Shown in pieces: positions 26,241 through 34,660 of a DNA stretch of 64,000 nt. Below the pieces are notes generated by a model, which was given only the letters and a program-made list of their open reading frames with translations, had not been told where the DNA came from and ran no database searches. The DNA is from Bacteroidaceae bacterium (lineage in GTDB: Bacteria; Bacteroidota; Bacteroidia; Bacteroidales; Bacteroidaceae): contig JAKSJD010000007.1 of NCBI GenBank assembly GCA_024398435.1, positions 49,157-113,156 on the forward strand, read 5' to 3'. Made by a program: the position numbers and the translations under genes. Position 1 is the stretch's first letter; each line of letters begins with the position of its first letter.

Positions 26241-26693
26241 ATGTCATTCAAACAAATATTCAAAAACAATAACATAAAGATTGCCGGCATAATGATTATG
26301 TTGGCCTTGATTATTGTTTCATGCGACAAGATGGACGAGAACGGCAAGTTGGATGGATTTTGGCAGTTGACAGAATGGAAAGACAACGCAAGCGGAGAAA
26401 TCATCCACACCAACTACGATTCAAAGATATTCTATACAATAAAGTTGGAACTCATAAAAATGCAGGATGCAAGAGATGTACACAATCCTTTGTTCCTATC
26501 ATATTTCCACTACACAAGCGACTCCCTCTATCTCGACCGCTCGTTCCTTCGTCCATTCGACGATGAAGTGCCGTTCGATTCTCTTGAATGCTTTGGTTGC
26601 AGTCCTTCTGGGAAATATGCTATAGAACTTCTGACTTCCAATCATCTAACACTAAGCAACGAACTGTTTACTTTGAAGTTCAGGAAATATTAA
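26241..26693 (+). CDS. Small lipocalin-like lipoprotein
   Basis: 150 aa. The lipoprotein signal peptide ends in IIVSC (Cys28). The mature part (LDGFWQLTEWKD...) begins like the lipocalin-type beta-barrel domain common in Bacteroidales lipoproteins. The function is unknown. It starts 10 nt after the Wzi-like gene, so the two are likely co-expressed at the outer membrane. It ends at a hairpin shared with the convergent alkaline phosphatase gene. Confidence 0.75.
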   Translation: MSFKQIFKNNNIKIAGIMIMLALIIVSCDKMDENGKLDGFWQLTEWKDNASGEIIHTNYDSKIFYTIKLELIKMQDARDVHNPLFLSYFHYTSDSLYLDRSFLRPFDDEVPFDSLECFGCSPSGKYAIELLTSNHLTLSNELFTLKFRKY

Positions 26694-26705
26694 TCATGAA
26701 AACAA

Positions 26706-26738
26706 AAAACGGGACTCAATCGAGCCCCGTTTTATTTT
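26706..26738. terminator. Bidirectional terminator between lipoprotein and alkaline phosphatase genes
   Basis: AAAACGGG and CTC (26706-26717) pair with GAG and CCCGTTTT (26722-26733) with one A/C mismatch. A and T tracts lie on both sides. Confidence 0.8.
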
Positions 26739-26744
26739 TATGGT

Positions 26745-28460
26745 CTATTTGATATCCTTCAAACTGCGAGGGATATAGAATGTTTTGTTTCTATCAACGT
26801 AAACCGTAACTGAAGGTATGGTAATACTTTCTTCCTTCTGTACCTTTCCGTTTGTCACACGCTTAACAACCTGATTAGTATTTGGAGCAATCACAAGTTC
26901 TGAATCCTTCAACTTAACGACGAGTTGCTGTTGTGTCTTGCCTTCTGCTATTTGCTTATCAACTATCTCATACTTCATTCCTTTGAGCACTTCATGATGA
27001 GGTGCAAAGTTTGCACTTGTCAGGCTGTCAAGAGTTTCGTGTGTCATTCCATAAAGCGAGCAAAGATAATGATTAAGTTCTACATTCGTCAACATACCAT
27101 AAGGACGACAATCGCGTGTTGGATGATATGCTGCGAGGAAAACCTCCTCACCTGTATGTCCGTTTGTAGTGAATGCGAGACCTGTACGATCGGTCATAAA
27201 CTGAGCAATCATACGTGCCAAACCACTATTGTATGATGTTCCTTCCACTCTTTTGCGTTCATTTCTTGGTATTGGACTGTTACGATACTCACGATTGTTC
27301 TTGAGTGCTTCCATTTCTATGTCTCTGAGTTCGAAGCCACACCACTGGCGGAATATACTCTGAACACTGTCAAATGGTGCAGAATTTACCTTTCGTGCCA
27401 TTTCCTCGCATGATGCATGCATACGTGTGATAGCATCGAATGTAGACTTCTTCGATGTAGTAGAATAGCCTCCCCAGTCACGACGACCAATACTAAGACC
27501 GCTATTGCCGTGGTCAGGAGCTACAACGACTGCTGTGTTTCCGTCTTTTTCTGCAAACTCAAATGCTACTCTACAAGCCTCATCAAAAGCAAGGAATTCA
27601 GTAATCATTGCTGCTGGGTCGTTGTTGTGAGCCGCAAAGTCGACCTCACTACCTTCTACCATAAGGAAGAAACCATTCTTCGACTTGCTCAATTTATTAA
27701 GCGCAACAGAAGTCATCTCTGCAAGAGAAGGAGTCTGCATCTTATCACGATCCATATCGTATGGCATCGAACCTCCGTGGAAAAGTGCCCACATACGGTT
27801 GCCATCATAATTGCGCATACCTGCTATATCGTTCTTTATCACTCCCCAACCATTTGAAGTGAGGTAGTTCTCACATTCTTTTGAAAGGTGGTTCACGCCT
27901 CCTCCCAAGAGGACATCTATGTTATTGTGAACTTGTTGCGATGAAATCCATTCAAATTTGTTTCGGTCATAGCTATGAGAAGAACAATCAGCAGGAGTAG
28001 CGTGAGGGAATTCACAAGTACTTACAAGTCCCGTTGCCTTACCTCCAACCAACTTAGCAGCCTCAAGGACTGTTGTAAGTGGTTGATATTCCTTGCTCTT
28101 ATCCAAAGGATAGATATCGTTCTCTGGGTCAACTGTAGGATAAGTACTTACCCATCCTGCGCGCGACATATAGCCTGTCATATAACAAGATGTTGTCGGT
28201 GCAGAATCACCGATAGGAGCATTCGAACATGAAGTACGGACCGTACCACAAAGATACTTATCCAATGCGAGATGTTCCTTCGTTGGATTTGTATACCACT
28301 GATACCAACGAGCTGTACTTACAGTAGCAATTGAACATCCGTCAGGAATGAGGACAATAACATTCTTAACTGGCTTTACATTTTGTACATCTTCTGCAAA
28401 GCATGAAACCATTGGCGCGAAAGCCAAGGCAATAAGGATTGATTTTCTTAAGTTGATCAT
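26745..28460 (-). CDS. Secreted alkaline phosphatase
   Basis: A PhoA-superfamily phosphomonoesterase of 571 aa with a signal peptide (MINLRKSILIALAFAPMVSCFA). Metal ligand Asp40 is in VLIPDG. The nucleophile is expected at Ser86 in PIGDSAPTTSCYMTG. EGSEVDFAAHNND, VVAPDHGNSG and NGHTGEEV carry the remaining metal ligands. It releases phosphate from organic phosphates in the periplasm. It is the last gene of a nine-gene minus-strand run, 28 nt after the acyltransferase gene. No Pho-type operator is recognised. Confidence 0.92.
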   Translation of the reverse strand: MINLRKSILIALAFAPMVSCFAEDVQNVKPVKNVIVLIPDGCSIATVSTARWYQWYTNPTKEHLALDKYLCGTVRTSCSNAPIGDSAPTTSCYMTGYMSRAGWVSTYPTVDPENDIYPLDKSKEYQPLTTVLEAAKLVGGKATGLVSTCEFPHATPADCSSHSYDRNKFEWISSQQVHNNIDVLLGGGVNHLSKECENYLTSNGWGVIKNDIAGMRNYDGNRMWALFHGGSMPYDMDRDKMQTPSLAEMTSVALNKLSKSKNGFFLMVEGSEVDFAAHNNDPAAMITEFLAFDEACRVAFEFAEKDGNTAVVVAPDHGNSGLSIGRRDWGGYSTTSKKSTFDAITRMHASCEEMARKVNSAPFDSVQSIFRQWCGFELRDIEMEALKNNREYRNSPIPRNERKRVEGTSYNSGLARMIAQFMTDRTGLAFTTNGHTGEEVFLAAYHPTRDCRPYGMLTNVELNHYLCSLYGMTHETLDSLTSANFAPHHEVLKGMKYEIVDKQIAEGKTQQQLVVKLKDSELVIAPNTNQVVKRVTNGKVQKEESITIPSVTVYVDRNKTFYIPRSLKDIK

Positions 28461-28488
28461 ATTATTTACATTTTATGTTACTTACATT

Positions 28489-29481
28489 TTATCTATTTCC
28501 GATAAGGAAAGGCACGTATCTCTTTATTATATATATAATAGGTATAAACACTATAGTTGTTGCAAGAGCCAAAAGGAATGTACATTCAGCATTGGCTACC
28601 CAATCAAGTTGAAGTTTATCAATCATCTTGAGGAACGGATGCAATATATCCCGATGGAAGGCAAGAATCACAACCGAACCAATCGATAAGTAATACACCA
28701 TTCCATGCAATGTGAACCTATCCAACAAAGCTGATACCACTATAACCCAATAGCATCCAAACATGGCAGCAATGAGAGCTAATATCAAGAAGTTGCCATA
28801 TTCGCCTCGATATAAATATGCCGGACCATTCACATAGGCAATTATTGATATGAAAGCGATTGGGATGATAATCCTCAATGAGTTTTTGAAGGCATTATCG
28901 TGCTTGATTTTACTCACAAGCAGCATAACACTATTTCCCTTCCATGTTCGGGCATTACAGCCTATGATATAGTATGGCATGCAAGCAAATACCGAAGTGA
29001 CTGCCCAAGGCACATGTTCACACAGCCTATTATAGGCGTACAGGCAAATAATCGACACGAGAAATGCTATCCACAGACTTTTCTCACTTCGGAGGAAATA
29101 TTGATGGATTATCTTTATGAGAATCAGGGAATACAAGAACCATAGATTTCCACATCCAGGAAGGTCATGGATTGAATTGAATCCCAAAAGAACTCCTATC
29201 TGTGGCCATATCCATTGTCCGTCGGATATATGCTGGAATATCGGTCCTATCACCTTTATCTCAGCAAAGATAAGATAAGGTATAATGAGAGAGGTGGTCA
29301 GTTTCTGCCAAAAGACTTTATCCGTAGGTTTTATCTTCGACAAATAACCTGATACAGCCAAGAACACAGGCACATCAAAGGCATAGAGTATAGGGGAAAT
29401 CTTTTCAGGAAAACAATGCCCCCACACAATCAGCAACATTCCTATTGCCTTCATCCAGTCTATCCAATTCTGACGCACCAT
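28489..29481 (-). CDS. Acyltransferase-3 family membrane protein
   Basis: 330 aa with about ten predicted membrane segments. The N-terminal WIDWMKAIGMLLIVWGHC carries the family's conserved His, and FDVPVFLAVSGYLSK is the matching second motif. Members O-acylate sugars or glycans at the membrane. No glycosyltransferases are adjacent, so the substrate is unknown. It lies between udk and the alkaline phosphatase gene in the same direction, with gaps of 45 and 28 nt. Confidence 0.88.
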   Translation of the reverse strand: MVRQNWIDWMKAIGMLLIVWGHCFPEKISPILYAFDVPVFLAVSGYLSKIKPTDKVFWQKLTTSLIIPYLIFAEIKVIGPIFQHISDGQWIWPQIGVLLGFNSIHDLPGCGNLWFLYSLILIKIIHQYFLRSEKSLWIAFLVSIICLYAYNRLCEHVPWAVTSVFACMPYYIIGCNARTWKGNSVMLLVSKIKHDNAFKNSLRIIIPIAFISIIAYVNGPAYLYRGEYGNFLILALIAAMFGCYWVIVVSALLDRFTLHGMVYYLSIGSVVILAFHRDILHPFLKMIDKLQLDWVANAECTFLLALATTIVFIPIIYIIKRYVPFLIGNR

Positions 29482-29526
29482 CTATTTATGCACAATTATT
29501 AACTTATAGCCCGTATCTGATAACCA

Positions 29527-30162
29527 CTATCTATTTTTCTTCATATCTTGCTGTTCCTTGAGTTGGGCAAGAATATATTGACGCATCATACGAATAGCCT
29601 GGTCATTGTTTCCAACATTAGGAATGATGATGTCGGCATATTGTTTCGTAGGTTCAATAAACTCATCGTGCATTGGTTTGAGTACATTGCGATACTTAGT
29701 GATAAGCATCTCCAATGGGTGTCCTCTTTCGGCTATATCTCTCACGATAACTCGAAGCAAACGTTCGTCAGCACCTGCATCGACAAATATCTTTAAGTCC
29801 ATCTGGTCGCGAAGGCTCTTGTCGTAAAGGCTCATGATACCCTCGATGATGATGACTTCCTTTGGTTCTACGTGAACGGTTTCTGAAAGGCGTGTACAAG
29901 TAATATACGAATATGTTGGTTGTTCTATTGCCCTACCCGCCTTGAGTTCTGCAATCTGATGCGAGAACAACTGCCAATCAAAAGCGTTTGGATGGTCGAA
30001 ATTGGTTTGCTTTCTCACCTCCAAAGGAAGATGACTTTGATCGTTATAGTATGAGTCTTGTGGGATAACTGCCACACTGCCTTCTGGCAGTGCTTCCAAT
30101 ATCTTGTTTACCACTGTGGTCTTACCACTACCTGTACCTCCGGCTATTCCAATAATTATCAT
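29527..30162 (-). CDS. udk: Uridine kinase
   Basis: Phosphorylates uridine and cytidine in pyrimidine salvage. At 211 aa it is the normal length. The P-loop GGTGSGKT is at 8-15. YYNDQSHL, NFDHPNAFDW and IIIEGIMSLYD are the substrate and Walker B regions, and FVDAGADERLLRVIVRDIAERG is the LID region. It follows the YqiA-like gene by 42 nt. Confidence 0.96.
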   Translation of the reverse strand: MIIIGIAGGTGSGKTTVVNKILEALPEGSVAVIPQDSYYNDQSHLPLEVRKQTNFDHPNAFDWQLFSHQIAELKAGRAIEQPTYSYITCTRLSETVHVEPKEVIIIEGIMSLYDKSLRDQMDLKIFVDAGADERLLRVIVRDIAERGHPLEMLITKYRNVLKPMHDEFIEPTKQYADIIIPNVGNNDQAIRMMRQYILAQLKEQQDMKKNR

Positions 30163-30204
30163 AGGTCTAATCGATTTGTTAGTAATTATTTTGTTTTCTT
30201 TATG

Positions 30205-30783
30205 TTATATTCCCAATATCTGTTTTATTAAAGGCATAACAGCTGTTCGCATTGCCTTATCGTTGAGATGGTGCTCCCCGTCAAATCGTTGGGCATTCTT
30301 ATAGTGTTTCTTGAAAAGGTCATACGTATTGACGGTCTTGTCGTTTATACCAAACAAACCATACGTATTTTCCTTGTCGAACTCGGTAATACCCTTAAAC
30401 TGCTGACGCTCCATCTGATTGAAGTGTTGAATTATATCCTTCGTTATCTTGAATGTCTTCTGACTGTCCTTTCTTCCGTTCAGGAACTTATGTTCGCCCG
30501 TCTTCAACACATGCGACATTGTCGACATGTTGAATGCTGGATTCACGCATATTTTCTTATAGCCATACATCTGCTGGGCATACATTGCTCCCATTGACGT
30601 TCCGATGATGAGGTCGGGATTCTCGTCGGCCACCAATTGTTTCAGATATGGAAGGGCCTCAACGGGGTCGACTGGGATGTCTGGTGCCACAACTTCTATT
30701 TCGGGCAATGCCTTGCGAAGCAATTCTACTGTTCCGCTTGCACCAGAAGAAGCGAAACCATGGAAATATATTATCTTCATCAT
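30205..30783 (-). CDS. YqiA/YcfP-type alpha/beta-hydrolase (esterase)
   Basis: 192 aa, the usual length of the compact YqiA family. The oxyanion segment YFHGFASS is at about 6-13. The nucleophile elbow is GTSMG, and a C-terminal His in FDGEHHLNDK completes a plausible triad. The substrate is unknown; E. coli YqiA shows esterase activity. It lies 8 nt after the double ABC ATPase gene. Confidence 0.85.
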   Translation of the reverse strand: MMKIIYFHGFASSGASGTVELLRKALPEIEVVAPDIPVDPVEALPYLKQLVADENPDLIIGTSMGAMYAQQMYGYKKICVNPAFNMSTMSHVLKTGEHKFLNGRKDSQKTFKITKDIIQHFNQMERQQFKGITEFDKENTYGLFGINDKTVNTYDLFKKHYKNAQRFDGEHHLNDKAMRTAVMPLIKQILGI

Positions 30784-30791
30784 ATTATTTA

Positions 30792-32177
30792 TTATTTCTG
30801 TCGTTTGAGGAAGATACTATGGTCGATACATTCAGGGAATTCCTCTTGATAGTGAGTGACCATGATCAGTGTCTTTCCCTTGCGCTGACAGAATGTTTCT
30901 ATTATATCCTTTACGATGCGACGGTTCTTCATATCGAGTCCGTGAAGCGGTTCGTCGAGAATGATAAGCGATGGGTCTTTCACGAATGCCCGCGCCAACA
31001 AGACAAGTCGCTGTTCTCCGCTCGACAGCTTCAGGAAAGAAGTATCCTTATATTGAAGAACGCCGAATATGTTCATCCAAAACTCACACACACCCATTTG
31101 CTCTGGCTTTGGTTTCTTGTAGAGTCCTACAGAGTCGTGCAGGCCACTCGCCACAATTTCTATTGCCGGATAGTCGCGAAGGAATGCCCTGTGCATCTCA
31201 GGAGATATGTAGCCTATATTGCGTTTAATGTCCCAAATCGATTCGCCCGAACCTCTCTTATGACCAAACAACACGATATCATTAGCATAGGCTTGTGGGT
31301 TGTCGGCACATACAAGACTCAGCAGCGTACTCTTTCCTGCTCCGTTTTCTCCAGTGAGTGCCCAATGTTCACCTTGCCTTACTTTGAGATTCAAGTCTTT
31401 CAATATGGTTCGTTCGCCATAACGGATACATACGTTATTGAATTCGATGACGGTGTCGGAATCGTTCATAAAGTCAGATTCCTCTGCCTCCAACTCCAAT
31501 ATAGCCTTCTCTTTCTCCTTTGGCAACAATCGCGAAGGAACGGGTTGCTGATTTGCCTTAAACTCTTCTATCGTAATCTTCCGACCGACTTTCTTCCGAC
31601 TTACTTCCACCACATGCGTTACAAATCCTGGAATGTCATCAGTTTTCGACAACACAAGCACCACCTGCATATCTGTTTCCTTGATAAGTTGGGTAAGTGT
31701 TTCGTCGAGCATCTTCCTTGCATTCACATCGAGTCCAATGAAAGGATTGTCAAGAATGAGCACACGAGGATTTCCCTGCAGGGCATTCTTCAACTGATAA
31801 CGTCTCAGTTCCCCACTCGAAAGAAGGTACAGATGCTGCTTGTCATCAAATTCAGTCTGATTGAATCGGATTTGATAATAATAGTTGCCTTCAGTCCCGC
31901 CATAGGCATCTTGGAATGTGATATACTTCACGTTGTCACATACCATATTCGACTCGCTGGGAGAGAAATCGTACCTTATATACGAAGCGGCATCTCCCTT
32001 GTCGAGTATAGGATGGGCCCCTGTAATCATGTCCACAAGCAACGATTTGCCTGCCCCATTATCGCCGACAATGGCCACTTGTTCGCCTTCGCAGACCTCA
32101 AAATCCACAGCACCGTCCAATCTATACATCGGATGGCGTGCCACTGCTTGCTTTATCTCGATTATCTTTTTCTGCAT
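30792..32177 (-). CDS. Double-domain ABC ATPase, ModF-like
   Basis: 461 aa with two complete nucleotide-binding domains and no membrane domain. Domain 1 has GDNGAGKSLL and LSSGELRRYQL. Domain 2 has GENGAGKSTLL, LSSGEQRLVLLARAF and IILDEPLHGLD. This layout matches ModF/PhrA-type proteins. No molybdate transport genes are nearby, so the process is unknown. It starts 4 nt after mnmA ends and 8 nt before the esterase gene, so it is tightly co-transcribed. Confidence 0.88.
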   Translation of the reverse strand: MQKKIIEIKQAVARHPMYRLDGAVDFEVCEGEQVAIVGDNGAGKSLLVDMITGAHPILDKGDAASYIRYDFSPSESNMVCDNVKYITFQDAYGGTEGNYYYQIRFNQTEFDDKQHLYLLSSGELRRYQLKNALQGNPRVLILDNPFIGLDVNARKMLDETLTQLIKETDMQVVLVLSKTDDIPGFVTHVVEVSRKKVGRKITIEEFKANQQPVPSRLLPKEKEKAILELEAEESDFMNDSDTVIEFNNVCIRYGERTILKDLNLKVRQGEHWALTGENGAGKSTLLSLVCADNPQAYANDIVLFGHKRGSGESIWDIKRNIGYISPEMHRAFLRDYPAIEIVASGLHDSVGLYKKPKPEQMGVCEFWMNIFGVLQYKDTSFLKLSSGEQRLVLLARAFVKDPSLIILDEPLHGLDMKNRRIVKDIIETFCQRKGKTLIMVTHYQEEFPECIDHSIFLKRQK

Positions 32178-32181
32178 CTTT

Positions 32182-33312
32182 TCAATCTATCTCTCCACTA
32201 CCTATACAGAGATGGTGGTTCTCATCATATACCACACAGAATTGTCCTGGAGCCACTCCATGAATCTTCTCATCGGCCTGAAGGTGCCATCGTCCGTCTT
32301 CGTTCCGACTGATTGTGCCCCCTAGATATTCAGGTGTATGCCTTATCTTGAATGTAACTCTCTGAGGCGAATCATCCCAAGGATTCTCTGTTATGAAGTG
32401 GAAATCGTTCATATCCACATGGTCCTTATACACCTTTTCGGGGTCGTAGCCGTGACTTACGAAGAGTATGTTGCGCTTGATATTCTTTTTCACGACAAAC
32501 CAAGGACCGCCACCAAATCCAAGACCTTTCCTCTGACCAATCGTATAGAACCACAATCCTCTGTGTTCTCCTATCTTATGCCCTGTCTCAAGTTCGCGTA
32601 CATCGCCAGGATTCTCTCCGAGATTTGCCTTTATGTAGTCTCTGAAATCTATGTTGCCGAGGAAACAGATTCCCTGACTGTCTTTTCGTTGGGCATTAAG
32701 GAGTTTTTCCCGTTCTGCAATGGCACGAACCTCATGCTTCCACATGTGACCGATTGGGAACATGAGTTTGCTCACTTGCAAGTTGCTTATCTGGCAAAGG
32801 AAGTCGGTTTGGTCCTTCACGGGGTCAGGACTTGTAGAAAGCCATGTCTTGCCGTCTATCAAGGTAGTTGTGGCATAATGTCCTGTGGCAGTGATATCAA
32901 AGTCCTTTCCAGCTACATCTTCAAAGCATCCGAACTTTATGAGTTTGTTGCACATCACATCGGGATTTGGAGTGAGTCCTTTTCTGGCTTTATCCATCGT
33001 GTAGCCCACTACCTTGTCCCAATATTCCTTGTGAAGGTCTATCACGTCGAGTTTCAGTCCGTACCTCTTTGCAAGCCACCTACATATCTCCACATCTTCC
33101 TCTGAGGTACAGTTCCATTCCGTATCTCTGTCTGGTCCAATCTTGATATAAAACAGATGTGGTTCATATCCCTGTTCTTTCAGAACATGAACGCTAACGG
33201 CTGAATCAACGCCTCCGGAAACCAATGCAGCTACAGATGCAGACCCTCCACCTGCCCTCCCTAAAGGGCGGGAGCTGTTATCGTCAATCTGTTTTGTTTT
33301 ATCTATTTCCAT
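32182..33312 (-). CDS. mnmA: tRNA-specific 2-thiouridylase MnmA, with repeat-derived N-terminal insert
   Basis: Thiolates the wobble uridine of Lys, Glu and Gln tRNAs. 376 aa. The PP-loop SGGVDS is at 32-37, about 20 residues later than usual. The catalytic cysteines are in NPDVMCN and [14 protein letters not shown]-like ATGHYA and [10 protein letters not shown] are conserved. The extra N-terminal stretch [12 protein letters not shown] (about residues 13-24) is encoded by a copy of the GC-rich palindromic repeat at 33254-33275. The first 12 residues before it keep a normal start codon. The DUF559 gene ends 1 nt upstream. Confidence 0.95.
   Translation of the reverse strand: MEIDKTKQIDDNSSRPLGRAGGGSASVAALVSGGVDSAVSVHVLKEQGYEPHLFYIKIGPDRDTEWNCTSEEDVEICRWLAKRYGLKLDVIDLHKEYWDKVVGYTMDKARKGLTPNPDVMCNKLIKFGCFEDVAGKDFDITATGHYATTTLIDGKTWLSTSPDPVKDQTDFLCQISNLQVSKLMFPIGHMWKHEVRAIAEREKLLNAQRKDSQGICFLGNIDFRDYIKANLGENPGDVRELETGHKIGEHRGLWFYTIGQRKGLGFGGGPWFVVKKNIKRNILFVSHGYDPEKVYKDHVDMNDFHFITENPWDDSPQRVTFKIRHTPEYLGGTISRNEDGRWHLQADEKIHGVAPGQFCVVYDENHHLCIGSGEID
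33254..33275. repeat. GC-rich palindromic repeat inside mnmA
   Basis: GCCCTCCCTAAAGGGCGGG and its flanks form an imperfect palindrome on a CCCT-AA-AGGG core. Related copies lie at 33696-33729 and 40724-40758. This copy is in frame in mnmA. Confidence 0.75.
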
Positions 33313-33313
33313 A

Positions 33314-33685
33314 TCATTTAGCCAAATGCTCTTTTATTGTTTTTAAGACTATATCTATATCAAACAGAACCTCCTCATTCGAAAAGCGAATAATATCAAA
33401 CCCCATTCTTGCCAAAACGCTAGTTCTCTGTTCATCATTGTTCATCTGATTGAGTTCAGAATGATAGCCTCCATCAACCTCAATTATCAAACCCTCTTCA
33501 ACACATACGAAATCAACTATGTAATCTCCAATGATATGCTGACGCAGAAAACGGCAACCTATATTCTTCGCCCAAAGATTATTCCACAATTTCACCTCTG
33601 ACGGGGTCATATTGTTTCTATTCTCTTTGGCAAATGCTTTCAGCAATTCATACCTGTCAGGCGAGGCAGTTTGATAATTCCACAT
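33314..33685 (-). CDS. DUF559 (Vsr-like fold) putative endonuclease
   Basis: 123 aa, typical of DUF559/YcjD-type proteins with a restriction-endonuclease-like fold. The pattern [47 protein letters not shown] holds the family's acidic and ExD-type residues. The role is unknown; nuclease activity is inferred from fold. It fits exactly between nadA (6 nt) and mnmA (1 nt), so it looks like a late insertion into the run. Confidence 0.85.
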   Translation of the reverse strand: MWNYQTASPDRYELLKAFAKENRNNMTPSEVKLWNNLWAKNIGCRFLRQHIIGDYIVDFVCVEEGLIIEVDGGYHSELNQMNNDEQRTSVLARMGFDIIRFSNEEVLFDIDIVLKTIKEHLAK

Positions 33686-33691
33686 ATTATT

Positions 33692-34660
33692 TTACTTCTG
33701 CCCCTTTAGGGGAAGCGGAGAAGGGGTCCTTAACATTTTTTGTATTGGTCTCAACGCATTTTCAGCTAACGACGCGGAAACAAACACCTCTGGCTTTTCG
33801 TCACGAAGTGCTGCATGAAGTTTCTCGAGCGTGTTCATACGCATATACTGACACACATTCTCAAGCGGACATTTCTCCCCTTCTCCACACATTGGAGGGG
33901 CTGGATAGAATGTCTTGTCCTTGCATGCCTCTTGCATCTTATGGAGGATACCACTCTCTGTGGCCACGATAAATTCCTGAGCTTCATCATTGATGGCAAA
34001 CTTCAGTAATCCTGCCGTACTTCCGATTTCATCTGCCACTTTCTGAATTTCCACAGGGCATTCTGGATGTACCAACACCTTTGCCTCTGGATGTTCCTTC
34101 TTCAGTTGGTTGATTCCTTCAAGAGAAAATCTGCCGTGTACGTGGCAACCTCCGTCCCAAAGCAACATCTCGCGGCCTGTCATACGGTTGATATATGAAC
34201 CGAGATTCCTGTCGGGACCGAAAATCAATTTCGCATCCTTTGGATATGTCTCGACCACCTTCATGGCGTTCGAACTGGTTACTACCACATCGCTCAAAGC
34301 CTTCACGGCAGCCGTGGTGTTCACATAACTGACCACCTTATATCCAGGATGCTCGTCGATGAAAGCTTTCAAGTCCTCTGCCTTGCAGCTGTCGGCAAGC
34401 GAACAACCTGCATCCTCATCGGGCACGATGACTTTCTTGTCGGGACACAGAATCTTGCATGTCTCGCCCATAAATCCAACGCCACACATCACGATGATGT
34501 CGGCCTCTGTCTTTGCTGCTGATTGAGCCAATGCGAGTGAATCGCCTACAAAGTCGGCAATATCCTGCACCTCGCCATCGGTATAGTAATGAGCCAGAAT
34601 CACTGCATTCTTATCCTTGCACATCTGGCGTATTTCACGCTTCAACTGTTCTTTTTTCAT
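33692..34660 (-). CDS. nadA: Quinolinate synthase
   Basis: Makes quinolinate from iminoaspartate and dihydroxyacetone phosphate in NAD synthesis. A [4Fe-4S] enzyme of 322 aa. HYYTDGEVQDIADFVGDS, MCGVGFMGETCKILCPDK, DAGCSLADSC and HPECP include cluster and substrate residues, and GEGEKCPLENVCQYMRMNTLEKL is the C-terminal signature. The last residues (TPSPLPLKGQK) are encoded by a GC-rich palindromic repeat, not by the native gene end. The start overlaps the GH95 gene's 3' end by 26 bp. nadB and nadC are not nearby. Confidence 0.95.
   Translation of the reverse strand: MKKEQLKREIRQMCKDKNAVILAHYYTDGEVQDIADFVGDSLALAQSAAKTEADIIVMCGVGFMGETCKILCPDKKVIVPDEDAGCSLADSCKAEDLKAFIDEHPGYKVVSYVNTTAAVKALSDVVVTSSNAMKVVETYPKDAKLIFGPDRNLGSYINRMTGREMLLWDGGCHVHGRFSLEGINQLKKEHPEAKVLVHPECPVEIQKVADEIGSTAGLLKFAINDEAQEFIVATESGILHKMQEACKDKTFYPAPPMCGEGEKCPLENVCQYMRMNTLEKLHAALRDEKPEVFVSASLAENALRPIQKMLRTPSPLPLKGQK
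33696..33729. repeat. GC-rich palindromic repeat at the 3' end of nadA
   Basis: CCCCTTTAGGGG core (33701-33712) with AGCGGAGAAGGGGTCC flank. Same family as the copies in mnmA and before pnp's stop. It supplies the final codons of nadA. Confidence 0.75.

Noticed and set aside
30648-32312. 554-codon plus-strand frame opposite the ABC ATPase and mnmA genes
   Set aside because: It is antisense to genes with complete motifs, begins at a weak start, and its translation is Cys/His/Leu-rich without any recognisable domain.
33314-34660. DUF559 nuclease as part of a defence island
   Set aside because: Neighbours are nadA, mnmA and other housekeeping genes; no methylase or other defence gene is present.
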